A stretch of DNA of 49,689 nucleotides from Chitinophagaceae bacterium (GTDB lineage: Bacteria > Bacteroidota > Bacteroidia > Chitinophagales > Chitinophagaceae). Position 1 is the first letter of the stretch, and every line of letters begins with the position of its first letter. The translations under genes were made by a program, and so were the position numbers. Of the stretch, positions 24,080-32,875 are shown piece by piece. Where the stretch lies: NCBI GenBank assembly GCA_014379345.1, contig JACMLY010000065.1, forward strand, positions 1 through 49,689, read 5' to 3'. Under the pieces are notes generated by a model. That model was not told where the DNA came from. It searched no databases and saw only the letters and a list, made by a program, of their open reading frames with translations.

Positions 24080-25460
24080 ACATTTTTCTGGCATCACCCA
24101 TACAGGCAAAGTTCGAGATAACAATGAAGATGCATTTCTTGTTGAAAGTATATTGCAGGATCGATATATACTGGCTTGCGTGATTGATGGTGTTGGCGGT
24201 TATGAAGGCGGAGAAGTAGCAGCCCGGTTGGCCCGGGAATCTATCCTGGATCATTTAAAGAAACCGTCTGAGGATCTTTTTCTTTCGATCAGGGAAGCGG
24301 TTGTGATTGCTAATGAAAGGATTTATGCCGAAAAGATCTCTAGTGACCGAAATACACGTATGGCCTGTGTACTTACGCTTGCGCTGATCGATCTCACTTA
24401 TAATCAATTCTACTATGCGCATGTTGGCGATACAAGACTTTACCTGCTGCGTGATTACACATTGGTAAAAATTACCCGCGATGACTCCTTTGTAGGGTTC
24501 CTTGAAGATAGTAAACGACTTTCCGAAGAAGAAGCTATGAAGCATCCGAAACGGAATGAGATCAATAAGGCCCTTGGCTTCGATCCGAATATTGGAGCGA
24601 TCTCGGACTATATAGAAACAGGCATCTCCCCATTTTTACCGGGCGATATACTGCTACTATGCAGCGATGGTCTAACGGATATGGTCGACAGCAAAAAGAT
24701 AACGTCGATTTTAATATCCAAACAAAAAATTCCCGAAAAAGCAAAGACTCTCATCGATGCCGCTAACGATGCCGGGGGCAATGATAATATAACGGTTGTA
24801 TTGATACACAACACGAATAAACGGGCGGTCCAGGAGGTCACAAAACCGGCTGTTGTAAAAAAAAACGACTCGCAAATAGGAAATGATGATCAGGAAAACC
24901 CTGAAGACGCGCCGGGAATTAAAAAATCAAATAACAACCGTGGTTTGATCATCATATTGTTCATCTTTTGCTTCGGGTTGATGGCCGCATTGCTTTGGCA
25001 GCTTTCAAAAAATAAAAAACAAGAGCCCTCTCCAGCGCCGCAAATGCAAAACCAACCCAATGCAGTCGAATTGAAATTGCAGAATAATATCAACCAGGGC
25101 TCAAATCTTATTTTAAACGATTCTGTTTATGGGAGATCAATATTGATCAGCGATGTCATCCATGTTGAAAAAGATTCTTTGTATATCAACGGAAATGGTA
25201 TCGTGTTGAGAAGCGATTCCTCGTACAGGGATGCGGCTTTCGTAATAGGGCGGAACTGCAAATATGTTCTTTTGGAAAATATCATATTTGAAAATTTTGA
25301 AAAAGCAATTATTGCCCAAAGCAAAATGGTATTGTTGAAGAATGTAAAGTTCACAAATTGCGAAGTATCCATCCAGTACGAATATAAGTTTCCTCAAAAC
25401 AGATATGTTAACGGAAATATCGCTGATACGCTTTCATTAACGGATTCGTTAGCAAAATAG
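24063..25460 (+). CDS. Membrane-anchored PP2C-type Ser/Thr phosphatase (PstP-like)
   Basis: A 465-residue protein. The PP2C (PPM) catalytic domain covers about 1-245 with all metal-binding acids: D19 and D23 in RDNNEDAF, D42 in IDGVGG, D202 in CSDGLTD and D241 in GGNDNIT. An acidic/polar linker leads to one membrane helix (about 298-318). The extracytoplasmic part (about 350-455) consists of short repeated strands (RSILISDVIHV, CKYVLLENIIFENF, KMVLLKNVKFTN), a pattern suggesting a small right-handed beta-helix. Actinobacterial PstP has the same catalytic domain-helix-ectodomain plan. Its likely substrates are the kinase and the phosphoproteins encoded in the same cluster. It ends 13 bp before the SEDS-PBP gene. 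Confidence 0.88.
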   Translation: MRQKTEHFSGITHTGKVRDNNEDAFLVESILQDRYILACVIDGVGGYEGGEVAARLARESILDHLKKPSEDLFLSIREAVVIANERIYAEKISSDRNTRMACVLTLALIDLTYNQFYYAHVGDTRLYLLRDYTLVKITRDDSFVGFLEDSKRLSEEEAMKHPKRNEINKALGFDPNIGAISDYIETGISPFLPGDILLLCSDGLTDMVDSKKITSILISKQKIPEKAKTLIDAANDAGGNDNITVVLIHNTNKRAVQEVTKPAVVKKNDSQIGNDDQENPEDAPGIKKSNNNRGLIIILFIFCFGLMAALLWQLSKNKKQEPSPAPQMQNQPNAVELKLQNNINQGSNLILNDSVYGRSILISDVIHVEKDSLYINGNGIVLRSDSSYRDAAFVIGRNCKYVLLENIIFENFEKAIIAQSKMVLLKNVKFTNCEVSIQYEYKFPQNRYVNGNIADTLSLTDSLAK

Positions 25461-25473
25461 AAATAAGAAAACA

Positions 25474-28400
25474 ATGAGTTGGATCAGAAAAAGAAATTTA
25501 GAGCGTATATTTTTATTGCTGATCGGCACAGTACTGGCGTTTCTTTTCATGAAATTATTTGCCATCCTGAAGAAGGATTTCGAGAACACGCCTATTGGGC
25601 TGGCAGAAGGGAACATGATCAACCTGAATGATGGAAAAGCAGGTGAACGTATGCGATCTCTTTTAACCAAAGGCTTTTATTTTGAAGATCCGAAAGACAT
25701 TTCATTGGCTGCGCAGATCGTTACACAGGGTTTTAGCAGCAGCACCGTTTCCATAGAAAATATCGGCGCCCTTAATAAGCGACTGTTCAACGTACCCACC
25801 GAACTGGCATTTACACAGGGTGGTGAATCCTACAAAAAACGGGCATTGCTTTCAAGAGCATTGATCGGTTTTGTTGGTGATGATTCCCTGCGATTTGAAC
25901 AGGAAAAGCAAGCGGGTCCCGTTCTCGCCTCTTCTGTTTCAGCCGCGATGGGCAATTATTCTATTGCCGGAACTGTGCTCGACCCCGCCGACAAATTTGT
26001 ACCAGGAGTGCTGATACGGTTGCAGATGATCCTGCCACGCGATAGCTTATACAGCTTGGAAATAACAGAGGTCGACCGGATCGTTATGGAAAACGCTACT
26101 TCCATTCGAAAATCATATATACTCGATTCATTGAACCACCGGCAACTTCAATCGATGAGCGTATATGCACGTACGGATGCAAACGGACGGTTTTCTTTTA
26201 ATGGACTTCCCGCCGGAAAAGCGTTTGAAGTGTTGCCACTAAAACCTGGTTTTGAGTTTGGTTCTTCGAAAGGAATATCAAGCCTGGAAAAAAATATCTC
26301 TTTTAGTTTTCGTCAGAACCTGCATTCGATCCGCCTGTTCTCGAACCGCGATTTTAACAATCTTAAAAAAGACAAAGCATTTATTGTACGAACACCTGAG
26401 GAGGTGATCGAGTGGATCTGGATTATTGCTGTATCCTTTTTTGCTGCATTCATCCTCCTGCACCTGCTATTGACCATCCGGTTTCCAAATGCGGATCAAT
26501 TGATCCTTCCTGTGGTGATGATGCTGACTGGGATTTCACTTTTAACGCTACTCAGCCTGCAGGACCCGCTGAGGGACCGATTCCTGGCACAAAGTACCTT
26601 ATGGTATTTTGTAGGTGGGTTCGCCGGCATCTGTGTATTGTTATTTTTTGATCTTCGCCGTTTTACCACGGATGCTGGGCTGTTCAGAATGTTTGTTTTT
26701 AAAAGAAATGGAAAAGCTGCTAATGGCTGGCCATGGGCAATTGCGGCGATCGTGTTACTGGTACTTACTATTTTTTTTGGCACAGGTCCTGAAGGAAGCG
26801 GGGTGAAAGTAAACCTGTTCGGCTTTCAACCCAGTGAGATAGTCAAGTTTCTGCTGCTCATTTTTCTCGCTGGTTTTTTTACGACCAATGAAAAATTTAT
26901 TTCAGAATATACAAGGTGGCAGAAAAGATGGTCTTTCTTTTCGTTCGCCCTGATCTCCATAGTGGGATCGATCTTATTATTTTTGATATTGGGCGATTTA
27001 GGACCAGCGATGGTTTTATGTTTCACATTTATCATTCTTTTTTCTTTTTCAAGAGGCGATTTTGTATTTACGGTAACAACAGCCGTAGTCTATGTAATAG
27101 CGATCTGGCTTTTACAAAACATCTGGTTAGCGACCCTTATCATTATCTGTTTACTATTGCTTTCTTCTTTTTTTATCAGAAAAGGATTGAGCGAATCCTC
27201 AGTGATGGTGATCGTGGTCATGGCTGGCTTTCTGCTGCTTGATAAAATCCCGGATATTGAAAAGGTTTTTCCGGGTCCGGTAAAAAGACTGGCCGATCGT
27301 AAGGCAATCTGGCAGGATCCATGGAACAATGAAGTATTCGGAGGCGACCATATTGCCAATAGCATCTGGGGAATGGCGAGCGGCGGCATAGAGGGCCAGG
27401 GTATCGGTGAAGGATTTGCGAAAACAATTCCCGAAGCCCACACGGACATGATCCTTCCTTCCATTGGAGAAGAACTGGGCTGGGCAGGAATTCTATCCAT
27501 CTTTATCCTGTTTTTGATTTTCCTTCACCGGTCCATTGTTATAGGCCGGCAAACCGGCAGATCTTTTCTTTTTTATCTGAGCGCCGGCATCGGCATCAGC
27601 ACTTTTGTGCAGTTCTTATTAATTGCCGGAGGTTCTATTGGGGCCTTGCCGCTTTCAGGTGTGTCACTTCCATTTATCAGTTACGGCGGATCCTCCCTGA
27701 TCCTGAACATGCTCGCTGCCGGATTTTTATTATCTGTGTCTACTGTGCAGGGATCCACCGTTCAGTTGAAATACCTTTCGCGTCAGCAGGATCAGAATTT
27801 ATTACCCGCACTTCTTGCCGCACTGACCGGTATTATTCTACTCGGTGTAAACGTATCTCAATATTTATTTAATAATGAAAAATGGGTGGTACAGCCCGCC
27901 CTGGTAATCGATCGAAGTGGTGCAAGGCAATTCAGTTACAATCCGCGGATCGGAATTTTAATGAACAGGCTCGGCGCCGGCAACCTGCTTGACCGGCAGG
28001 GAAAACTTCTTGCAACAGGTAAACCAGATCTTATCATTAAAAATCAGGATTCACTGGTAGCCGCCGGCCTGGATAAAAACCACCTGTCTGCCCTATCGCA
28101 CAAACGACTGGATCGTTACTATCCATTTGCAGAACAGATGTTCTTTTGGACAGGCGATGCAAACAGCGGCATTTTCATGGGTGCAACCAACGGGTATTTT
28201 GCAGAATATGAACATATCGCCGAACTGCGTGGTTTTTCAACACCCGCCGTAAACTTTAATGTTGTTGCCAGCCGTTTTCGTGAAGACAGGTTTCTTCCGG
28301 AGGTGTCAACGGAAATGACAATCAATAAAAGAGACTATAGTGTTTTGTCGCCCTTGCTGCTCGCCGGCATCAACAGCCTTGAAGTAGAAAAATTCAAACA

Positions 28401-29568
28401 ACGGAACCGTGATGTGCACTTAACCATGGATGCCGCATTGCAGACAGAAATACAGCAATCACTCCAAACTATTGATTCTTTAAAAAACAGCCGTATATCG
28501 GTAGTGATCATGGAAGATAGTACCGGTGATGTCCTGACATCGGCTGCCTTTCCACTACCCACCATTAATGAACCGGAGAAATTAAGCTTAACAATATCAG
28601 AACAAAACAAGCTTCCGTATTGGATCACCAATAGCGATATCGGGTTTACACATGCATCCCAACCCGGTTCTTCCGCAAAACTGGTGACAGCCCTGGCAGC
28701 TTTTAATAAACTCGGTGTTGAAGCCAGGCAAAAAACCATTTTCGTACGCCCCGGTGACCTGATCAGGGTGAAGGGGGAAGAACCGGATGAAAGCGGGAAC
28801 ATCACCATCGAACGTGCCATCGTCAGATCGAATAATCCTTTCTTTATACGCCTGGCGAATGAGGAGCGTTTGGAAGAAGAAATGGGCAGCCTTTATTTAC
28901 AAAGCGGAATGTTTCTCCATGGCGTAGGCGGCTACTATTATGAGGGTGATCTGAAAAATGAAGTACAGCAAAACAAATGGAGAGAGTTGTGGCGCAATAC
29001 GGAATTCAAAAGTATCCGTGCTTATAATCCTGATAATATCCGCAGAACAAGGGGCAGAGGAGTGTCGGGAATGGCATGGGGCCAGGGAGAGTTGATCTCT
29101 TCTCCAGCAGCGATCGCCCGCATTGCTTCGGGCATTGCAAATCATGGCATGTTAATTCCTAATCGTTATGTACTGAAAGTGAGTGATTCGGCATGGGGGG
29201 TCAAAGAAGGAATGGCTCTTGTAAAAGACATTGAATCAGCTGACCTGATGGCAAAATATATGAAAGCACAAAGCGCTGGCAAGTATCACCGTTTGGGAAT
29301 TTATGTTGCCGGGAAAACAGGTACGCCGGAGAGAATGGTAAGGGGTGAACGGATCAATGATGGATGGTATGTATTTTTTGCCCCAAAGGCAAATGGAGGG
29401 GGGCATATTGTCACTTGCATCCGTATTGAGAATTGCAAAGGCTCGAGTGTTGCAGTGCGATTAGCAGGATCACATATCGTTCCGATTTTGATGCGGAGGG
29501 GCTATATAAAAACCTTTGGATCCGAAAAGCAGACACCTAAACTTTTAACGAATACTGACGTGCAATAA
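25474..29568 (+). CDS. SEDS (RodA/FtsW) glycosyltransferase fused to class B penicillin-binding transpeptidase
   Basis: A single 1364-residue chain that should both polymerise and cross-link peptidoglycan. A membrane helix (about 12-30) is followed by an extracytoplasmic N-terminal region with a carboxypeptidase-regulatory-like beta-sandwich at about 160-265. From 314 a multi-helix SEDS core follows, with the catalytic-type Asp615 in WQDPW, the conserved loop PEAHTDMILPSIGEELGW (about 653-670) and the signature GGSIGALPLSG..LPFISYGGSS (719-741). Another helix (about 775-800) leads to a PBP2/PbpA-like ectodomain with S1066-S-A-K1069, S1119-N-N1121 and K1281-T-G-T1284, so the transpeptidase looks active. 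Normally these are two proteins (RodA with PbpA/PBP2). The reading frame is intact, with no sign of frameshift. It is the centre of the cluster. Confidence 0.93.
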   Translation: MSWIRKRNLERIFLLLIGTVLAFLFMKLFAILKKDFENTPIGLAEGNMINLNDGKAGERMRSLLTKGFYFEDPKDISLAAQIVTQGFSSSTVSIENIGALNKRLFNVPTELAFTQGGESYKKRALLSRALIGFVGDDSLRFEQEKQAGPVLASSVSAAMGNYSIAGTVLDPADKFVPGVLIRLQMILPRDSLYSLEITEVDRIVMENATSIRKSYILDSLNHRQLQSMSVYARTDANGRFSFNGLPAGKAFEVLPLKPGFEFGSSKGISSLEKNISFSFRQNLHSIRLFSNRDFNNLKKDKAFIVRTPEEVIEWIWIIAVSFFAAFILLHLLLTIRFPNADQLILPVVMMLTGISLLTLLSLQDPLRDRFLAQSTLWYFVGGFAGICVLLFFDLRRFTTDAGLFRMFVFKRNGKAANGWPWAIAAIVLLVLTIFFGTGPEGSGVKVNLFGFQPSEIVKFLLLIFLAGFFTTNEKFISEYTRWQKRWSFFSFALISIVGSILLFLILGDLGPAMVLCFTFIILFSFSRGDFVFTVTTAVVYVIAIWLLQNIWLATLIIICLLLLSSFFIRKGLSESSVMVIVVMAGFLLLDKIPDIEKVFPGPVKRLADRKAIWQDPWNNEVFGGDHIANSIWGMASGGIEGQGIGEGFAKTIPEAHTDMILPSIGEELGWAGILSIFILFLIFLHRSIVIGRQTGRSFLFYLSAGIGISTFVQFLLIAGGSIGALPLSGVSLPFISYGGSSLILNMLAAGFLLSVSTVQGSTVQLKYLSRQQDQNLLPALLAALTGIILLGVNVSQYLFNNEKWVVQPALVIDRSGARQFSYNPRIGILMNRLGAGNLLDRQGKLLATGKPDLIIKNQDSLVAAGLDKNHLSALSHKRLDRYYPFAEQMFFWTGDANSGIFMGATNGYFAEYEHIAELRGFSTPAVNFNVVASRFREDRFLPEVSTEMTINKRDYSVLSPLLLAGINSLEVEKFKQRNRDVHLTMDAALQTEIQQSLQTIDSLKNSRISVVIMEDSTGDVLTSAAFPLPTINEPEKLSLTISEQNKLPYWITNSDIGFTHASQPGSSAKLVTALAAFNKLGVEARQKTIFVRPGDLIRVKGEEPDESGNITIERAIVRSNNPFFIRLANEERLEEEMGSLYLQSGMFLHGVGGYYYEGDLKNEVQQNKWRELWRNTEFKSIRAYNPDNIRRTRGRGVSGMAWGQGELISSPAAIARIASGIANHGMLIPNRYVLKVSDSAWGVKEGMALVKDIESADLMAKYMKAQSAGKYHRLGIYVAGKTGTPERMVRGERINDGWYVFFAPKANGGGHIVTCIRIENCKGSSVAVRLAGSHIVPILMRRGYIKTFGSEKQTPKLLTNTDVQ

Positions 29569-29620
29569 AATATGTATTGCAGCTCGAAACTGTAACTTTA
29601 TCAATAAGTAATACAATAAT

Positions 29621-30424
29621 ATGCTTGAGTTTTTGAAACAAAAGAATGATCAGCAACCGATGGATGTTAAAATCATTCGCAATAAGTTATTACAGTTCAT
29701 AAAAGATCAGTTACAGCGCCGTGAGGGAGGGGAAGGAAGTAATATCAGGGGGATCGAATTGTACATCGCCTCTTTGCCCGACGAAAGAGATGTTTATGAG
29801 TCGACTGTCTATTTTCATGATACAGATCGTTTCAAAAATGAGGAAGTTCAGAAGATCGCAGATGATTATGCCATCGACCTGCCCGCTCAATGGAACCTTA
29901 CTCTCATTTTTGTCGATGAACTTCCGGTTGAGGCTGTCAAATCGAAAGAACTGCCGGTTGCCCTGCATATAGGTACAAAAAAACAACCCACTTTACATAC
30001 TTCCACCACTGCCTACCTGAAAGTACTTTCCGGCGAAGCCGAGCATAGAGATTATACGATAGAAGCAGGCATGGGACGAATTTGTATCGGAAGAGACCGT
30101 GAAGTACAAACCGCTGATGGTTTTTTCCGCATTAATAAAATAGCCTTTCTGGTGAAGAGTGCGACAGATTCTAACAAGTATATCAGCCGCCAGCATGCAC
30201 ATATCGAATGGAACGAAGAGAACGGTTGTTTTTACTTATTTGCCGATGAGGGAGGGATCCCTCCCAGAAACAAGGTAAAAGTGCAAACTGCGGATGGTTC
30301 ATTGGTCAAATTGCAAACAATCCAGATCGGCCATCCTCTTAAAGAAGGCGACCAGATCATGTTGGGTGAGTCTTCGCTTTTGCAATTCACGTATGGTAAA
30401 AATGAATCGGATGGTTTGAAATGA
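29621..30424 (+). CDS. FHA-domain phosphothreonine-binding protein (FhaA/FhaB-like)
   Basis: A 267-residue cytoplasmic protein. The N-terminal half (about 15-105) again resembles a DUF3662-like domain: a long helix, then ESTVYFHDTDRFKNEEV and WNLTLIFVDELP. The C-terminal FHA domain (about 130-262) has the phosphothreonine-binding signature intact: G152-R153, GRD (157-159), S189-R190-Q191-H192, and the closing strands HPLKEGDQIMLGESSLLQF. It should read phosphorylated Thr on proteins modified by the neighbouring kinase. Its stop codon overlaps the kinase start as ATGA, so both are made together. It is the intact counterpart of the degenerate FHA protein at the start of the cluster. Confidence 0.85.
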   Translation: MLEFLKQKNDQQPMDVKIIRNKLLQFIKDQLQRREGGEGSNIRGIELYIASLPDERDVYESTVYFHDTDRFKNEEVQKIADDYAIDLPAQWNLTLIFVDELPVEAVKSKELPVALHIGTKKQPTLHTSTTAYLKVLSGEAEHRDYTIEAGMGRICIGRDREVQTADGFFRINKIAFLVKSATDSNKYISRQHAHIEWNEENGCFYLFADEGGIPPRNKVKVQTADGSLVKLQTIQIGHPLKEGDQIMLGESSLLQFTYGKNESDGLK

Positions 30425-32289
30425 GCAAAGTATTTACCATAACGGAAGGACTGGAAAATATGGGCGCCTTAAAAACAGGTGGCCAGGGTTCTGTTTATAA
30501 GGCCCGCCGTATTGGCAAAATCCTTACCGCGGTAAAATTACTTCCCACTCCTATTCACAGCGAGACCCTGCATGATAAACACTTTACCGACTTTCAAAAT
30601 GAAGTACAGAAATTAAAAAAGGTCAATGAGAAACCGAACCCGAATGTTGTAAAGATCCTTAGTTCTGGCATCACGGAATCGGGCGCATTTCCGTTCATAG
30701 AGATGGAATTTATTGAAGGACCCGACCTTGAAGAACTACTTAAACCGCCGCATGACGCAGTATTTACTATCAGGGAAGTAATCAAGGTCGCGGAGCATTT
30801 ATCCAATGCGCTGGCGCATTGCCATTCGGTAGATGTAAAACATGGAGACATAAAAAGCAATAATGTAAAGTTTAATATCCACACGGGTAATTATGTGTTG
30901 CTTGATTTTGGATTGGCTATAATGTCTGATGAACAACGCCGTACCAGTTTACGGCATGCCGGCGCTATTGAGTTTATGGCGCCCGAGCAGAATGAGGGAA
31001 AGATGCTGTTTCAAACTGATATTTACAGCTTCGGGATTATTTTGTTCGAATTACTGGCCGGAACGGTTCCTTTTCCGCTGAAAGACAAGGGCGAAACTGC
31101 TCGAAATCTGGTGAGGATAGCGCATATGGAATCTCCGCCGCCTGACCTGCATACACTACGCCAGGAGAACATCCCATCGGAATGGAGCGAGGAAAAGAAA
31201 GAACATGAAAGAATGGTTCCTAAATGGCTGCTTAGCCTGATCTACAAATGCGTAGAAAAAAATCCTCAGAAAAGATTTAGCAACGGTGCCGAACTGAAAG
31301 AATATGTGTCGCTGAACAGTACACTGGCAAACCGGCAAAATGAATGGAGTGAGGATCAGATCACCCTGATCCAAAATCAGAATAAACGATTGCAGGAAGA
31401 AAAAGAGCAACTGCAGGAATTGGTACTTAAATACCAGCAGATAGCTGCGACGCTCCGGCAACCGGGCAGGAATTTTTTGCCCGCAATCCTGATCATCTTA
31501 CTCATTATTGCAGCTGTTGTGGCTGCACTCATTTATTTTCCCACTAAAAAATCGGAGGAGCCGGTAAATATATCAAGCATAGACAGCAGCAGGATCCTGC
31601 CCGAAAAACCACGGCAGGCCATTGGTCAGTACAAGGTATTGGTATCGCAGGCCTATTTTCATAACTCTCCGGAAAAGAGCACCAGGCGTGTATCTTACCT
31701 TATTCCATCGAATGATGTTATCACTGCCCTGGATGAAAAAAATGGTTTTGTTTACACTGAATTTACCAACAGCCGTGGACAAACGTCGAAAGGCTGGATA
31801 AGGAAGCTGGACCTGATTTCGCTTGAAAACTGGGCTAAAAAAAGAAACGAAAATAAAAACGTAACGAAACTGAATCCGGGAGATGTCAGCTTGCAGTTAC
31901 AGGATGCCCGTATGTTAATGCAGGGAAATGAGCTGCGCGAAGCACTGTATATCTATAATTACCTGGCCGAACAGGAAGTACCGGAAGCGATGTACCATTA
32001 TGGTAACCTTGCGCTGCAAGGGTTGAACACGGATATAACCTGCGAGCAGGGTCTGCAATTCATTCGAAAAGCAAGCGATAAAGATTTTACTCCTGCCAAA
32101 AGAACATTGGGATTCTTATATCTTTTTGCAGAAAATGGAGACATCCTGCAGATAAACGGTTACGATCATTGCCAATATGAAAAAGATTATCAGAAAGGAT
32201 CGAGATTATTGGTAGAGGCTGTAGCAGAAGGCGATACTACTGCAAAACGTTTGCTGGATGAAATCAACAGAAAGATTCCCCAGAATTAG
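30421..32289 (+). CDS. Transmembrane Ser/Thr protein kinase with SH3-like and Sel1-like ectodomain
   Basis: A 622-residue protein. The Hanks-type kinase domain covers about 12-295: glycine loop GGQGSVY, K39 in AVKLL, catalytic H141-G-D143-I-K145-S-N-N148, DFG at 162-164, then MAPEQ and DIYSFGIILFELLAGTVPF. HGD replaces HRD, so it is a non-RD kinase. A coiled coil rich in Gln, Glu and Leu (about 315-340) and one membrane helix (352-374) follow. Outside the membrane there is an SH3b-like region (about 401-465, ending KGWIRKLDL) and Sel1/TPR-like repeats (about 485-618). PknB-type kinases of Actinobacteria and Firmicutes carry PASTA domains at this place. It is translationally coupled to the FHA gene. 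Confidence 0.9.
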   Translation: MSKVFTITEGLENMGALKTGGQGSVYKARRIGKILTAVKLLPTPIHSETLHDKHFTDFQNEVQKLKKVNEKPNPNVVKILSSGITESGAFPFIEMEFIEGPDLEELLKPPHDAVFTIREVIKVAEHLSNALAHCHSVDVKHGDIKSNNVKFNIHTGNYVLLDFGLAIMSDEQRRTSLRHAGAIEFMAPEQNEGKMLFQTDIYSFGIILFELLAGTVPFPLKDKGETARNLVRIAHMESPPPDLHTLRQENIPSEWSEEKKEHERMVPKWLLSLIYKCVEKNPQKRFSNGAELKEYVSLNSTLANRQNEWSEDQITLIQNQNKRLQEEKEQLQELVLKYQQIAATLRQPGRNFLPAILIILLIIAAVVAALIYFPTKKSEEPVNISSIDSSRILPEKPRQAIGQYKVLVSQAYFHNSPEKSTRRVSYLIPSNDVITALDEKNGFVYTEFTNSRGQTSKGWIRKLDLISLENWAKKRNENKNVTKLNPGDVSLQLQDARMLMQGNELREALYIYNYLAEQEVPEAMYHYGNLALQGLNTDITCEQGLQFIRKASDKDFTPAKRTLGFLYLFAENGDILQINGYDHCQYEKDYQKGSRLLVEAVAEGDTTAKRLLDEINRKIPQN

Positions 32290-32355
32290 AGACTGATAAT
32301 TCACCTTTTTTTCCACCCTGATTTTTATTGGAATGCCATTTGTGTATGAGTATGT

Positions 32356-32841
32356 ATGCAAATTGCTCTAAAGGTATTAATTGCCGTAATGCTTGTGTTG
32401 GGTGCCTTCCTTGTTTTCTCACCCAAAGATCAAAAAAAACTGATACTAAACGACCGACCCAGATCCGAAGCACTTCATACCTATTACTATTACCCAAAAG
32501 CGAATTTTTACTACGACTCGACCGAAGGAAAATATATTTGTTGGGATAGCACAGCGCTTGAATGGAAGGAAGACGATAAATTACCCGTTCAGCAGGTCGA
32601 TTTGGGAAAGACCGTCAGAATCGGTGAATCCGCCGAACCTGTTTGGGCAGATAACCAGCAACACAGGCTGATATACTCGGTCTCACTGTATAGCGGTCCG
32701 GAAGATTTCAAAAAAGAGGAAAAAACGGTTTTTGCTGAAAGTGACAAATCAAATACTCCGAAATCTGAAAAAGCAGAAAAGAAAAGTGGGGTACGAAAAT
32801 TCTTCGATCGTGTATTTCCTCCAAAGAAAAAAGATTCTTAG
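32356..32841 (+). CDS. Small membrane-anchored protein of unknown function
   Basis: A 161-residue protein with an N-terminal hydrophobic helix (about 4-21) acting as signal anchor or signal peptide. Residues about 40-75 are rich in Tyr and Trp (TYYYYPKANFYYD..., YICWDSTALEWKE). Another strand-like stretch follows (IYSVSLYSGPEDF), and the end is very basic (KKSGVRKFFDRVFPPKKK). I do not recognise the family. It lies 66 bp after the kinase gene and is probably the last gene of the cluster, so I infer a link to cell-envelope growth. The frame upstream of Met at 32356 offers no better start. Confidence 0.65.
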   Translation: MQIALKVLIAVMLVLGAFLVFSPKDQKKLILNDRPRSEALHTYYYYPKANFYYDSTEGKYICWDSTALEWKEDDKLPVQQVDLGKTVRIGESAEPVWADNQQHRLIYSVSLYSGPEDFKKEEKTVFAESDKSNTPKSEKAEKKSGVRKFFDRVFPPKKKDS

Positions 32842-32875
32842 TTAAAGCGAGTATTTATTCTCCACTTTTATTTTC

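Noticed and set aside
24608..24841. Antisense frames within the phosphatase and SEDS-PBP genes
   Set aside because: Many such frames occur opposite long genes here; none has a start context or domain of its own.
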